From Oscillospiraceae bacterium (GTDB lineage Bacteria; Bacillota; Clostridia; Oscillospirales; Ruminococcaceae), in NCBI GenBank assembly GCA_022800935.1, contig JAAWRH010000013.1, positions 1 through 64,000 of the forward strand: a stretch of 64,000 nt of DNA, read 5' to 3'. Position 1 is the stretch's first letter. The number at the start of each line of letters is the position of its first letter. The translations under genes were made by a program, and so were the position numbers. Below, piece after piece: positions 52,774 to 62,796 of this stretch. The notes under the pieces were generated by a model. It searched no databases and was not told the origin of the DNA. It saw nothing but the letters and a program-made list of their open reading frames with translations.

Positions 52774-53121
52774 ATGGAACTTCGGGTCCTGCGCTATTTT
52801 CTTACCGTGGTCCGGGAGGAAAACATCTCCCGTGCGGCGGAAATACTGCATATCACCCAGCCTACCCTCAGCTGGCAGCTGGCTCAGCTGGAGGAGGAGC
52901 TGGGGGCCTCTTTACCCGCGGCTGGGGAGTCGCCCTCACCGAGCAGGGGATGCTGCTGCGCCGCCGAGCGGAGGAGCTGGTGGAGCTGGCGGACAAGACC
53001 GAGCAGGAGTTCCTCGCCCAGAGCCAGGAGCCCACCGGCGTCATCTCCATCGGCAGCGGGGAATCCGCCTCGGCTCAGGTGCTGCCGGAGATTCTCTCCT
53101 CCTTCCACCAAAAATACCCTT
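52774..53121 (+). pseudogene. LysR-family regulator, frameshifted and truncated
   Basis: The first 46 codons (ATG 52774, AAAGGAGG site) are a perfect LysR N-terminus: LRYFLTVVREENISRAAEIL then HITQPTLSWQLAQLEEELGAS. Near 52910 the frame shifts, and the continuation LFTRGWGVALTEQGMLLRRR, then LPEILSSFHQKYPS is found in the next frame (two bases lost or one gained). At about 53121 the text ends abruptly where an IS256-family fragment begins. So the effector domain is missing and the protein cannot work. Confidence 0.8.
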
Positions 53122-53532
53122 CCATCTGCGTTTCGGCTGTACTTACCAATAATTTTGGGGTCAAACATACCCTTCCGGTCACGGGGGACCTTGATGTCTA
53201 CTTCCCCCAGCTGGGTCTTTACCGTCTTTTTCGAGTAGCCGTTTCGGTAGTTCGGCGTTGTCTCCGATGCCTCTGCTCGCTGGCACCGCTCACGTCCCAG
53301 CTCCTCGTCCAGTTCCACTTCCATCACTGTCTGGACCACATCTCGGAACATTTCCTTCATTGCTGTCATGATTTCTGCTGTGCTGGTAAAATGTTGGCTC
53401 TTGACGCATTCTTTTAGCATTTCCTGGGGGGCTGTTTTCATTTCTCTTCGACTCCTGTCTTGAATTTTTTCTTTCTCCCATTCTTGACTGAGTCGTGTTT
53501 TTCATTCTGTCTTTTTTGGTCGTTTACACATC
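53122..53532 (-). mobile_element. IS256-family transposase fragment (5' end only)
   Basis: On the minus strand a frame starts at ATG 53441 and encodes about 106 residues typical of an IS256-family transposase N-terminus: HFTSTAEIMTAMKEMFRDVV, MEVELDEELG, PNYRNGYSKKTVKTQLGEVD, IKVPRDRKGMFDPKIIGKYS. It breaks off after SRNADG, at the lysR junction, so the DDE catalytic core is lost. Upstream of the ATG, GATGTGTAAACGACC (53518-53532 complement) resembles the terminal inverted repeat of this family and marks the probable outer end. Confidence 0.8.
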
Positions 53533-53570
53533 TTTTTATGCGGTCTTTTATTAAGCGCTTACGAAAACTT

Positions 53571-54830
53571 TTAGTCCCTCCCGAACAAATCTCGTGTATA
53601 CACTTTCTCCACACAATCCCCTAGATTTTTTTCATTATACCGGTTCGCTATTATGGCCTGACTCATTTTTTTAAACTCTTCCAGGTCATTTACTACTTTA
53701 CTTCCAAAGAACGTGGATCCATTTTCCAGCGTCGGCTCATAAATGATTACAGTTGCTCCTTTCGCTTTGATGCGTTTCATGACACCTTGGATGGATGATT
53801 GACGGAAGTTGTCTGAATTCAATTTCATCGTAAGGCGATAAACTCCAATAATAACTTCTTTTTCCACTTCGTCTTTATATTCACCATTATCGTAATAATC
53901 ATAGTATCCGGCTAGTTTCAGTACACGGTCTGCGATAAAGTCTTTCCGCGTTCGATTACTTTCTACAATCGCCTCAATTAGATTCTCCGGCACATCAGCA
54001 TAGTTCGCCAATAACTGTTTCGTGTCCTTGGGTAAGCAGTATCCGCCATAGCCAAAGGATGGGTTATTGTAATAAGTACCAATACGAGGATCTAGACACA
54101 CACCGTTGATGATCTGTTGTGTGTTCAGTCCTTTCATCTCCGCATAAGTATCAAGTTCGTTAAAATAGCTGACTCGCAACGCCAGATATGTATTAGCAAA
54201 CAATTTAACCGCTTCCGCCTCTGTGAACCCCATAAAGAGCATATCAATATTCTTCTTGATCGCGCCTTCCTGCAGTAGTTCTGCAAATATATGAGCTATT
54301 TTCACTAATCTTGCATCCTCTACATCTGTGCCAACAATAATGCGTGAAGGATATAGATTATCGTACAACGCTTTACTTTCACGTAAAAATTCTGGACTAA
54401 AGATGATGTTATCACAGTGAAACTTCTCACGAATACTTGCTGTATATCCTACAGGAATAGTACTTTTAATGACCATAATTGCTTCCGGATTATACTGGAT
54501 TACCAGCTTGATAACCGTTTCGACCGCACTCGTGTCAAAAAAGTTCTCTTGGCTATTATAATTCGTAGGTACTGCAATCACAACAAAATCAGCATCAGAA
54601 TATGCTAATTTCGCATCCATTGTCGCAGTCAAATCCAAATTCTTTTCAGCTAGATATTTTTCAATGTACTCATCCTGAATCGGCGATTTTCTTTGATTGA
54701 TCTTCTCCACCCTTTCTGGAATGATATCTACAGCCATAACCCTATGATGCTGGGATAATAGTATAGCAATAGAAAGTCCTACATAACCCGTACCAGCAAC
54801 AGCAATCTTCAAATTCTTAAAATCTCTCAT
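53571..54830 (-). CDS. ugd: UDP-glucose 6-dehydrogenase
   Basis: This 419-residue NAD-dependent enzyme oxidises UDP-glucose to UDP-glucuronate. The Rossmann motif [17 protein letters not shown] is at residues 8-24, IVVGTD-like and STIPVGYT segments follow, and the catalytic Cys265 lies in [15 protein letters not shown]. The C-terminal domain is complete. The ATG at 54830 was chosen for its GGGGATTTGAAG site. It is the last gene of the polysaccharide locus, 65 bases after the epimerase. Its AT-rich codons contrast with the genes left of 53100. Confidence 0.93.
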   Translation of the reverse strand: MRDFKNLKIAVAGTGYVGLSIAILLSQHHRVMAVDIIPERVEKINQRKSPIQDEYIEKYLAEKNLDLTATMDAKLAYSDADFVVIAVPTNYNSQENFFDTSAVETVIKLVIQYNPEAIMVIKSTIPVGYTASIREKFHCDNIIFSPEFLRESKALYDNLYPSRIIVGTDVEDARLVKIAHIFAELLQEGAIKKNIDMLFMGFTEAEAVKLFANTYLALRVSYFNELDTYAEMKGLNTQQIINGVCLDPRIGTYYNNPSFGYGGYCLPKDTKQLLANYADVPENLIEAIVESNRTRKDFIADRVLKLAGYYDYYDNGEYKDEVEKEVIIGVYRLTMKLNSDNFRQSSIQGVMKRIKAKGATVIIYEPTLENGSTFFGSKVVNDLEEFKKMSQAIIANRYNEKNLGDCVEKVYTRDLFGRD

Positions 54831-54895
54831 CTTCAAATCCCCTTCTTGTTTTATCCAGCCTATCGACTAATCATTTCTAACTACTCTGCTAGCTT

Positions 54896-56035
54896 TTATA
54901 CTTTATAAAACTCCTTATACCACTCCGCAAATTTCCTCAATCCGTCACGCAGACTGGTATTCGGCCTAAATCCATAATCTTGCTCTAGTGCGGAAGTATC
55001 CGCATATGTAACAGGAACATCTCCAGGCTGCATCGGAACAAGTTCCTTATGTGCTTCAAAGTCATAATCTTCCGGCAGCACCCTTGCCCTTATAAGTTCT
55101 TCCTGAAGGATGGTAACGAAATCTAAAAGATTCTCCGGTGAGCTGTTTCCAATATTATACACAGCATATGGCGGAACCGGCAAGCCGTCCTCACCAGTTG
55201 CTCTTTCTGGCGCACCACCCATAACACGGGTAATGCCTTCCACAATATCGTCCACATAGGTAAAGTCACGCCTGCAATTCCCATAATTGAAAATCTGTAT
55301 GGTTTCATTATTGCGCAGTTTGTTGGTAAATCCAAAGTACGCCATATCTGGTCGGCCCGCCGGCCCGTAAACCGTGAAAAAGCGTAAACCTGTGGATGGA
55401 ATGTTGTAGAGCTTGCTATACGCATAAGCAAAGAGCTCATTGGATTTCTTTGTTGCAGCATAGAGGGATACAGGATTATCTGTCCTGTCATCTACAGAAT
55501 ATGGTATTTTTTTATTGCAGCCGTAGATACTGCTGCTGCTTGCATAAACCAAATGCTCTACTCCGCTATACCTCTTATTATCCTCGGAACTTTCCGTCCC
55601 GTCTGCCTTACCCTCTTCTTCATATTTATTATCATAACTATTCCTGCACGCCTCTAAAATGTTGTAAAAGCCAATAAGATTGCTTTCTATATACGCATCT
55701 GGGCTTGTTATAGAATACCTCACTCCGGCTTGTGCGGCAAGATTAACTACAATATTAGGTTTGTATTGGGTGAATATCTGGTTAATTAATTCTTTATCAG
55801 CTATACTTCCCTTAATAAAAAGCCAGGAGCTGGCTTTTTGCTTTTTTGCCCTTTTCTCGATCTGTGTTAGCCGCCATTCCTTTATACTTACATCGTAATA
55901 ATCGTTCATATTGTCTATACCAATTATGATGATATTATTATAAAGAGAGAGTAATTTAAGAGTTAAATTGGCTCCGATGAAACCAGCTGCACCTGTTATG
56001 AGAATAGTTTTATTATTTAGGTTGATATATTGCAT
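54896..56035 (-). CDS. UDP-glucuronate 4-epimerase (CapI-like)
   Basis: This 379-residue short-chain dehydrogenase converts UDP-glucuronate to UDP-galacturonate. The NAD motif TGAAGFIGANL is near residues 14-24, the catalytic pair is Ser in VYASSSSIYG and Tyr-x3-Lys in YAATKKSNE, and the CapI-type signature TVYGPAGRPDMAYFGF is present. The start at 56035 follows GGGAGGG. An insertion of about 20 charged residues near 130-150 (YDNKYEEEGKADGTESSEDN) is unusual. It pairs functionally with Ugd next door. Confidence 0.9.
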   Translation of the reverse strand: MQYINLNNKTILITGAAGFIGANLTLKLLSLYNNIIIIGIDNMNDYYDVSIKEWRLTQIEKRAKKQKASSWLFIKGSIADKELINQIFTQYKPNIVVNLAAQAGVRYSITSPDAYIESNLIGFYNILEACRNSYDNKYEEEGKADGTESSEDNKRYSGVEHLVYASSSSIYGCNKKIPYSVDDRTDNPVSLYAATKKSNELFAYAYSKLYNIPSTGLRFFTVYGPAGRPDMAYFGFTNKLRNNETIQIFNYGNCRRDFTYVDDIVEGITRVMGGAPERATGEDGLPVPPYAVYNIGNSSPENLLDFVTILQEELIRARVLPEDYDFEAHKELVPMQPGDVPVTYADTSALEQDYGFRPNTSLRDGLRKFAEWYKEFYKV

Positions 56036-56096
56036 CGTTTTATTGCCCTCCCGGTTTAGTTTTTCAATGCCCTCAAATTTCAATCTCTGCTTTAGG

Positions 56097-56303
56097 TCAT
56101 AATAGACCAACTCTCTCTTCCTTAAACGGACAGACTGCCAGGCACATATAGCATCTCACACACCTCTCTGGATCCACCTGTGGATACTCAAAGCCCTCTT
56201 CATCCTCTGCCATTGTTATTGCTTCATTCAGGCAGACAGCATAGCAGGCTGTGCAGCCGCAACATTCTTCTTTACGTTTATAGAGTATTGGTAAACCTTC
56301 CAC
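56097..56303 (-). CDS. Two-cluster ferredoxin, split-off partner of FrhB-like protein
   Basis: This 68-residue protein contains two [4Fe-4S] motifs, CCGCTACYAVC (residues 14-24) and CVRCYMCLAVC (48-58). In most polysaccharide loci such a module is the N-terminal domain of the FrhB-like protein, but here it is a separate gene placed after it. GTG at 56303 has AGGAGG ahead of it, so it is a translated gene and not simply debris. It likely feeds electrons to the FrhB-like protein encoded just upstream. Confidence 0.8.
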   Translation of the reverse strand: MEGLPILYKRKEECCGCTACYAVCLNEAITMAEDEEGFEYPQVDPERCVRCYMCLAVCPFKEERVGLL

Positions 56304-56468
56304 AGCAGTATCCTCCTATCCATCGAACTCTTTGGCTTCATCCAAGGGTTTCTCTGCTTGTGTCAATGCCTATTTTAAATTGAGGCCTGTCGTATCATGT
56401 CCAATTAATTCAAATCAGCTCATGTAATCTTACAGGTTACATTGGGATGTATCCATCAAGGCCATCAG

Positions 56469-57557
56469 TTATTCCCTATCCTCCCGCGTTCCTTCAAAGT
56501 AAAACATAAACAATAGCCCATAGGAGATGCCATTGTTATACCCCCCCTCACATAATCCAGCCTTAATAAGAATTTTCTTAACCCCCAACTTGATTTTTCT
56601 CTTAATTGAAATGGGGGCAGGCGTGCCATATTTCATCTTAAGTTCTTCAAAAGCCATATGATACATATCATCAAAGAAAGTATCCCGCTGAACTGGACGC
56701 ACTGCTGAACGGTATTCTGCCGGATTATATTTTACGCCATCCTCGTAGGAAACTTCTTTCATTTTTATTTCCTCTCTTATTTTATCTAATAACCCCTTAC
56801 CTTTTTCTGTCCTAACAAGGATTAATGATGTTCCTTTCCTATCTGTCATTTCGGGAGCAACATTTTCGATTCCCCAAAAATCTGCTAATGTAAGGTCAGA
56901 TAGTTTCCTTTTTTTCACTATACACTCATAGCACGAAGGGCGAAGGCAATAGTCACTTAAAAACATAATCATAAAAGGGTCCATGTTCTTAGGTACATAT
57001 AACTCCTTATGGCTATCGTCAATCTCCTTCATACCAAAATCCACCCAACTATTATCCTTACAACGGAAATTTACGCTAACGAGCCGGGCTCTGTTCTGTT
57101 CCTCTACATACCCTACATACTGCCGCCAAAGAGCTGGCGAAGGCACACCATGGCAAATGACATCAACGCAAGAGAGGTTAGGATACTTTTCTTTTACTGT
57201 GCTAACATCTTTTCCCATACTGAGAAACCCAAGCAAGGCGTTAATTTGGCAGCAGGTTCCAGTAAAAAAAACTTCTAGCCCATTTTCCAAATCCTCTTTT
57301 ACTTGTCTGAGAGTGTTGCCGACGTGAGCCTGCATATACTTAGAAGTACGAAGTTTCTCAAGTTCAGCTTCTTCACTAACTCTAATGAACTCTGCCCTTC
57401 TGCAATCCGCAGACATTGCTACGCCATAAATCACTCCGCAGCCCAGCAAAACTTTCTTTGCAAGCAAGGAAAAGATGCCGCCAGATGAACTTGCAAGCCT
57501 CTCTGATAAATTTAAAGAGTATGCAGCATAAGCGGAAATCACGGTTGATTTATTCAT
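56469..57557 (-). CDS. FrhB-like flavoprotein (coenzyme F420 hydrogenase/dehydrogenase beta subunit family)
   Basis: This 362-residue protein has the FrhB C-terminal domain, which binds FAD and an Fe-S cluster. Family features are AYAAYSLNLSERLASSSGGIFS near residue 9, the Cys motif GTCCQINALLGF near 97, VICHGVPSPALWRQY, and the C-x-x-C segment CLRPSCYECIVKKRKLSDLTLADFWGI near 200. Homologues are common next to polysaccharide pyruvyl transferases, as here, and probably reduce a sugar or lipid intermediate. It starts at 57557 after GGGGAGG. The usual N-terminal ferredoxin domain is missing and encoded separately at 56097. A G7 run lies near 56541. Confidence 0.85.
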   Translation of the reverse strand: MNKSTVISAYAAYSLNLSERLASSSGGIFSLLAKKVLLGCGVIYGVAMSADCRRAEFIRVSEEAELEKLRTSKYMQAHVGNTLRQVKEDLENGLEVFFTGTCCQINALLGFLSMGKDVSTVKEKYPNLSCVDVICHGVPSPALWRQYVGYVEEQNRARLVSVNFRCKDNSWVDFGMKEIDDSHKELYVPKNMDPFMIMFLSDYCLRPSCYECIVKKRKLSDLTLADFWGIENVAPEMTDRKGTSLILVRTEKGKGLLDKIREEIKMKEVSYEDGVKYNPAEYRSAVRPVQRDTFFDDMYHMAFEELKMKYGTPAPISIKRKIKLGVKKILIKAGLCEGGYNNGISYGLLFMFYFEGTREDRE

Positions 57558-57597
57558 ACTTACACCTCCCCAACTTATTTGCACTTGGCCAATCAGT

Positions 57598-58998
57598 TTA
57601 CTTTTTGTGTAAAAATTTCTTATAAATAACGTTTATCTCCGTTCGGTACATATAGAAAATAAACATTAAAGATATGCTGCCTAAAACCAATACAGCCATT
57701 TCACCATACATAATCAAGGTATAAGACTGCAATAGCAGCAAGATAAATACTACAAAATTTAATCTAAGATCAACAGATATTCCCATTTCTTTTTTCATAT
57801 CATTGACCCGTACTGCAAGCACAACTGCATAGCCCAAACATGTTCCAACTGCTATTCCCTGTATCCCAAAGGGCCCTACAAGTATAAAATTACAAATGAG
57901 ATTAACTGCTGCCCCCAGTGCCGTAGTTAAAAATGCCTTTTTGGTTTTCGTGCCAACAGTATACACAACCCCAAAAAAGGATGAATAACAGCTTATAACT
58001 GTTGCAGCCGATAACAAAGGTACATATTTCCACGCAACAATAAAGTTTTTATTCATAACATTTGAATAAACAGGTTTAACCAACATTACTATCCCAGTTG
58101 CAATAAAAGCCATAGCAAAAGAAGTTACACTAAAAACTTTTTGATAAAATTCACCCTTATTCTCACTTAAATTTACCTCAATAGCTGACATTTGCCATGC
58201 TTGAATAAACAATGCGTATACCATATTTATAATCTGAGGTATTTTTAAAGCCAAGGAATAAATACCATTTGAAGCATCCCCTAAAAAATAATTAATAATA
58301 TACTTGTCCCCAGCCGACATAATCCACCACATCAGGCTATTAGGTACAAGAGGAATACTATATTTTAATATCTTAGTCAAAACCTTTCTATCAATATTCC
58401 TCAGTGATACGGTCTTAAAAAAATCACTGAATATAAGTATATATATCGAACTCACTACTGCCGAAAGCAGTGTAGCATACAGATATCCTCTTATCCCCAG
58501 CTTAAAATATAATAAAAACAGCAAATTAAATCCCAGCGTACATACTGTTGAAACAAGCCCCAAAATCGTATACTTTACATTTTGATCTATTGCCTTAAAA
58601 TATTCACTATAAATCCGATTAAAAGTCTGGATGACTAAAAGCGCAACAAACATCCACATATATCCATCAAATTTAAAAATCCGTTTATAAATCGGAGTAA
58701 GTAAGATAGAACCTATTGCTCCAAAACAAAATATTACAAGACAATTGCTCGCTGCCTCACTAGGGGTCATTTCTTTCCCTAAAGTAAACCTGATAAGCGC
58801 CTCATTCACCATCATTGTTGAAAAAGGAATCATTAAGCCTAGGGATGTAATAAAGAGATCAATCATTCCATATTCTTCGGTAGTTAAAACATATGTATAT
58901 AACGGAACAATTAAAAAAGACAATATTTTACTGCCAAAATTTCCAACAGCAAAAATTACTGTGTTTAGCGCCAGTTTTTTATATTTATTCTCGTTCAT
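57598..58998 (-). CDS. Wzx-type polysaccharide flippase
   Basis: This 466-residue inner-membrane protein moves lipid-linked repeat units across the membrane. About 12 to 14 hydrophobic segments are visible, and the N-terminal pattern FGSKILSFLIVPLYTYVLTTEEYGMIDL is that of the MATE/RfbX oligosaccharide flippase family. The stop lies 40 bases before the FrhB-like gene. The length is normal. Its presence with a Wzy-like polymerase shows the Wzx/Wzy assembly route. Confidence 0.9.
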   Translation of the reverse strand: MNENKYKKLALNTVIFAVGNFGSKILSFLIVPLYTYVLTTEEYGMIDLFITSLGLMIPFSTMMVNEALIRFTLGKEMTPSEAASNCLVIFCFGAIGSILLTPIYKRIFKFDGYMWMFVALLVIQTFNRIYSEYFKAIDQNVKYTILGLVSTVCTLGFNLLFLLYFKLGIRGYLYATLLSAVVSSIYILIFSDFFKTVSLRNIDRKVLTKILKYSIPLVPNSLMWWIMSAGDKYIINYFLGDASNGIYSLALKIPQIINMVYALFIQAWQMSAIEVNLSENKGEFYQKVFSVTSFAMAFIATGIVMLVKPVYSNVMNKNFIVAWKYVPLLSAATVISCYSSFFGVVYTVGTKTKKAFLTTALGAAVNLICNFILVGPFGIQGIAVGTCLGYAVVLAVRVNDMKKEMGISVDLRLNFVVFILLLLQSYTLIMYGEMAVLVLGSISLMFIFYMYRTEINVIYKKFLHKK

Positions 58999-59050
58999 TC
59001 AATTCCTTTTCTGAAGCAAATCTATCTTTAACAAAACACGATAGGCATAT

Positions 59051-60157
59051 TCAGTGTAGTGCATTCTGTAAAAAGTGATCCACTTTTCTTCTCTCCTTTT
59101 CAAGAATCTGATTGGGCTCATTGTAGTTAAAGGTTAAATCCATATCAAGTATATCACCAGAATATTTAGCGCAGGTTAAATGAAAAGTGCGGAGCAGTGT
59201 TTCAATACGGCTGCCCATTCTATTATATTTTCCTTCCCTATCAAAGGCAATAAATGGTTTGTTATATAAGATAGAAAATGCAGAAGCATGGAACGAATCA
59301 GTACATATACAAAATGCGTTTTTTATCAACCATACAAACTCTGAAGGCCCACAGCAGTAATAATCAGATTCTATATTAGTCAAGTCAACAATATCACAGC
59401 AATTTTTTTCTGCTAAAGTCCGAATCTCATTTTGATATTTTTCATTAACCGGTCCAAGAAAATAACAGGTTATAAATTTTTTTGAAACATGATTTTTAGG
59501 CTTTAATAGGATTTTATCCCACTCTGCCGCAGTTAGCATCATTGTCGGATCTATTAAAACTTCGACGCAATTCCTGCCTATTTCTTTTTCAATGATTTTT
59601 TTACCAGCATCTTCTCTTACTGAAATAAAATCAAATTGAGAAATATATTTATAGACCCGCTTTTTAAACTCGCTTGATATCTCAGATATTCCAAATGATG
59701 CACTAATCGCAATCTTTTTTGTGTTTACAAATGTCAGGAGAGCTAAATCACTAAGCCCTCCATATAAAGGGTTCCAAATTTGATCAGAACCAACAAAATA
59801 GTAATCAAAATTATTGAATTCTCCCAATCTACGAAATGAAAAGAAATGTTTTGAATTAGTGATTCTCTTATTAAATCTTAAAAAATTTTTCTTTCTCTCT
59901 TTTGGATCTTTATGGTCTACACAATCTATTATTGTATCTCCATTTGTTATCAAATGAACTATTCCCTTCAAGTAGAATTTGAACAATTCTTTTTTATTTA
60001 TTTTCCGATTATTCAAGCAAGGAACATTTACAATATTAACCGTTTCTAATCCCTCTGACTTCAAAACTTCCTGTACAGCATAATTTTGCAACTTATTCCC
60101 AAAATTACAATTTCCATATAAAGAGATAATTGCAGCTTTTTTTTTCAGATGACTCAT
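59051..60157 (-). CDS. Polysaccharide pyruvyl transferase family protein
   Basis: This 368-residue cytoplasmic enzyme probably adds a pyruvyl ketal to a sugar of the repeat unit. The family start ISLYGNCNFGNKLQNYAVQEVL (residues 11-32), the FVGSDQIWNP motif near 121-130 and FCICTDSFHASAFSILYNKPFIAF near 281-304 are all present. The sugar acceptor cannot be named. Such genes are frequently paired with an FrhB-like gene, as seen here with one gene in between. It lies 52 bases before the flippase gene. Confidence 0.9.
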   Translation of the reverse strand: MSHLKKKAAIISLYGNCNFGNKLQNYAVQEVLKSEGLETVNIVNVPCLNNRKINKKELFKFYLKGIVHLITNGDTIIDCVDHKDPKERKKNFLRFNKRITNSKHFFSFRRLGEFNNFDYYFVGSDQIWNPLYGGLSDLALLTFVNTKKIAISASFGISEISSEFKKRVYKYISQFDFISVREDAGKKIIEKEIGRNCVEVLIDPTMMLTAAEWDKILLKPKNHVSKKFITCYFLGPVNEKYQNEIRTLAEKNCCDIVDLTNIESDYYCCGPSEFVWLIKNAFCICTDSFHASAFSILYNKPFIAFDREGKYNRMGSRIETLLRTFHLTCAKYSGDILDMDLTFNYNEPNQILEKERRKVDHFLQNALH

Positions 60158-60304
60158 AATTGTCCTCCATAATAATATTTCCTATGACTGCATATTAAAC
60201 CTTTTGTCTTATATATTCTTTTAGCCAGCTATAATAAAAAAATAATGTAATTAGTCTTTAAAAAATGAAGGCTATATAGAATTGCTGGTTGATTCATTTC
60301 AGCT

Positions 60305-61228
60305 CTAACTAATAAATAATAGAATCCTGTAACTTATAGCCTTAATTCTCTTTTTCTCATGGGATTTAATTTTAACTTTACTATTTTTTAATATTCCAAC
60401 AATTATACGAATATTCTTCTTTATTAAATTAGATTTACATATATCCTTATCTGTTATTTTGATCTTCCAATAATGTGTAAACAAAGATGCCATTCTATAT
60501 TCAAGTGTACGTCTTAACGATTTTCTTTTTGTTTTTGAATAAACCAGCAAAATCATCTCTAAAGTTTTCAAAAATGAGTTTTCAGTTTCATTAGAAGAAA
60601 GAGATGTTGATTCTTCTTCATGATATATTGTATAAAAACAGCTAGAGGAATAATAGAATTTATTACATTTTTCTAAATATTCATAAGTTGTATATAAATC
60701 CTCATAAACTGTGGATTCATAAAACATTTCAGAAGTTAATATGTCCCGTCTTAAAATTTTTGCACCTAATCCCGGTCGAATTTCTTCATTTATCTCATCG
60801 ACACTATGAATTCCCTCCTTAATCTCTTCAAAAGCAACAATAATATTCCTTTTTTTCCCTATGATATCTTCTCTGTCAAAAAATAAAACGTCAATCTCTG
60901 AATTTGTTTCAAAAATAGTATTAACTTTCTGAAGTACATCTGTTGAAGTAATCCAATCATCACTATCAACAAAAAAAATTAACTCACCAGTAGCTTTTTC
61001 AAATCCATATTTCCTTGTCAACCCTGGCCCAGTATTTTCCTTTCTATATACTTTTATCCGCTTGTCATTATCTTGATATTTTTTTATGACAGAATAACTT
61101 CTATCTTGCGAGCCATCATCTACTAAAATAAGTTCATAATCTTCATAAGTTTGGCTTAAGACTGACTGTAATAGTTTATCTATATACTTTTCAGCATTAT
61201 ATACTGGCACAATTATACTAAACCTCAT
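60305..61228 (-). CDS. Glycosyltransferase family 2
   Basis: This 307-residue cytoplasmic, membrane-associated enzyme adds one sugar to the lipid-linked repeat unit. The GT-A fold starts with IIVPVYNAEKYIDKLLQSVLSQTYEDYELILVDDGSQD, and the metal-binding DxD-like motif is FVDSDDW near residues 92-98. It lacks long membrane segments. Its ATG overlaps the end of the Wzy gene by four bases, so the two are translated together. The sugar is unknown. Confidence 0.92.
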   Translation of the reverse strand: MRFSIIVPVYNAEKYIDKLLQSVLSQTYEDYELILVDDGSQDRSYSVIKKYQDNDKRIKVYRKENTGPGLTRKYGFEKATGELIFFVDSDDWITSTDVLQKVNTIFETNSEIDVLFFDREDIIGKKRNIIVAFEEIKEGIHSVDEINEEIRPGLGAKILRRDILTSEMFYESTVYEDLYTTYEYLEKCNKFYYSSSCFYTIYHEEESTSLSSNETENSFLKTLEMILLVYSKTKRKSLRRTLEYRMASLFTHYWKIKITDKDICKSNLIKKNIRIIVGILKNSKVKIKSHEKKRIKAISYRILLFIS

Positions 61229-62403
61229 ATTAATCTTCCTTCATTATATGCTAATCCTAAAATAACGCCATATGCTATTGCCATTGGCTGAATTATGTTT
61301 GATTCCTCAAAAAAATAGCTGAATAAACTTAGAAATATTGTGATGACAAGCATCATTCCCATAACAGGTGCATATTTACTTTTATTCTTAATTAATTTAA
61401 ATTCTATACCAATTAAAGCTATCTCAAATGAAACTAATAAGATTAACCCCAGAATTCCATAATCATACAAATACTCTAAGTAACTGTTGTGTGCAAATCT
61501 TGAAAGCCCCTGTGGTCTAAGTTGATAATATACACTTTGAAACCCATGCCCAAAAATCTTATCCATCAAATCTGAATTTATATATGCCCGAAGTGTAATT
61601 TTCCAAATTTCATCTCTTCCACTCCCACCATCTGAAAAAATCGTGGAGAACCGTTTAAATATAGATAGCTGAAATTCTTTTTCTAAATAGATTAGTAGTA
61701 TACTTCCTATACAAATCACTAGAAATAAATATAAATACTTTTTCCGTTTTTTATTCAAAGTTCCCTGTATATGCGCCTCAATTATACCCATAGAAAATAA
61801 ACTTGAAATTAGAGCCAACGTTCCCGCTCTTTTTGTTGAAGCAAACAAAACTACTATGCAAAAAATGATACATAGATATCGGTATTTCTTCTGCTCAGTA
61901 AGAACTAACATTAGCGGCAATAATGTCAAACAATAATACGTTGGGAATATAACCTGCCCGCCTCTACTAATTCCAGACATTAAAATAGATATCAATTTAA
62001 ACGAAATCGCACACAAGAAAGCATAAGATACCCATGTCTTTACCCGCATTGAATTTGGAATAGTACCCTGGTAAGAGAAATTATAATATACAATAATACT
62101 TAACGGCCAAGTCAATACATCAAGAAGTGTATTTGGAAAAAGGAACGAATGTTTAGCCAGAGATATTATACATTGATAAATAATCAAAATCATAAGAATA
62201 ATATTAACACTGTTTATTTGGCACCTTTTCAATGTTATCAATCCATATAATATATAGCATAATAAAACAAAAGCTTGAAATAAATATCCTAAATTTCTCA
62301 AAAAAGTATCCTGGTTTGCTATAGACAATGCTCTGAATATAATAGATAAAAATATACTACTATATGCTAGATTAATAAAAAAATTCTTTTTAATTTTGAA
62401 CAA
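61225..62403 (-). CDS. Wzy-like O-antigen/capsule polymerase
   Basis: This 392-residue protein has about 10 to 12 membrane segments and one longer outer loop carrying GSGRDEIWKITLRAYI and FGHGFQSVYYQLRPQGLSRFAHNSYLEYLYDYGIL, the Wzy_C/O-antigen ligase pattern with the conserved HNSYLE. It likely polymerises repeat units on the outer face of the membrane. AT-rich coding is strong here. It is the first intact gene after the acyltransferase remnant. Confidence 0.85.
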   Translation of the reverse strand: MFKIKKNFFINLAYSSIFLSIIFRALSIANQDTFLRNLGYLFQAFVLLCYILYGLITLKRCQINSVNIILMILIIYQCIISLAKHSFLFPNTLLDVLTWPLSIIVYYNFSYQGTIPNSMRVKTWVSYAFLCAISFKLISILMSGISRGGQVIFPTYYCLTLLPLMLVLTEQKKYRYLCIIFCIVVLFASTKRAGTLALISSLFSMGIIEAHIQGTLNKKRKKYLYLFLVICIGSILLIYLEKEFQLSIFKRFSTIFSDGGSGRDEIWKITLRAYINSDLMDKIFGHGFQSVYYQLRPQGLSRFAHNSYLEYLYDYGILGLILLVSFEIALIGIEFKLIKNKSKYAPVMGMMLVITIFLSLFSYFFEESNIIQPMAIAYGVILGLAYNEGRLI

Positions 62404-62462
62404 TTCTTCTCAGTCTCCTAAATCTCATTACTTGGCTCAGAAACCAATCGTGTATTTATTTT

Positions 62463-62684
62463 CTAATTGACAGCAATAAGTAATACAAATGCCTCACAAA
62501 TCGAAATGCTAACAGCGGCAAATATCATCCATTTCCATGTTTTTTTGATTGCATTAGCCCAGTTCCCTCCTCGACAGTCCATACCCAGTAAATAAAAAAC
62601 GAACCATGCAGGAAAGAATGTCTCATAAAATCTAAGTTTATTATCGTGCAAAATTGTCTCAGATATTTTTTTAGCATTGCTATT
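62463..62684 (-). pseudogene. Fragment of an acyltransferase-like membrane protein
   Basis: The open frame (stop near 62463) reads SETILHDNKLRFYETFFPAW, then FVFYLLGMDCRGGNW and an Ala/Ile-rich helix. The FFPAWFVFYLLG stretch resembles acyltransferase family 3 proteins of capsule loci. The frame opens after a stop at 62687 with no start codon, and only a TTG at 62651 could begin it. The catalytic His region is absent, so it is a remnant. Confidence 0.4.
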
Positions 62685-62796
62685 TTACCTCTTTTATGTA
62701 TTGAAGAAAAATCCCCTTTTTTTATTACTCAGATTTCTACTCAATGTGCCCGTTCAAAATTTCAATTCTTGATCAACCTTAAATAAATATTTAATT

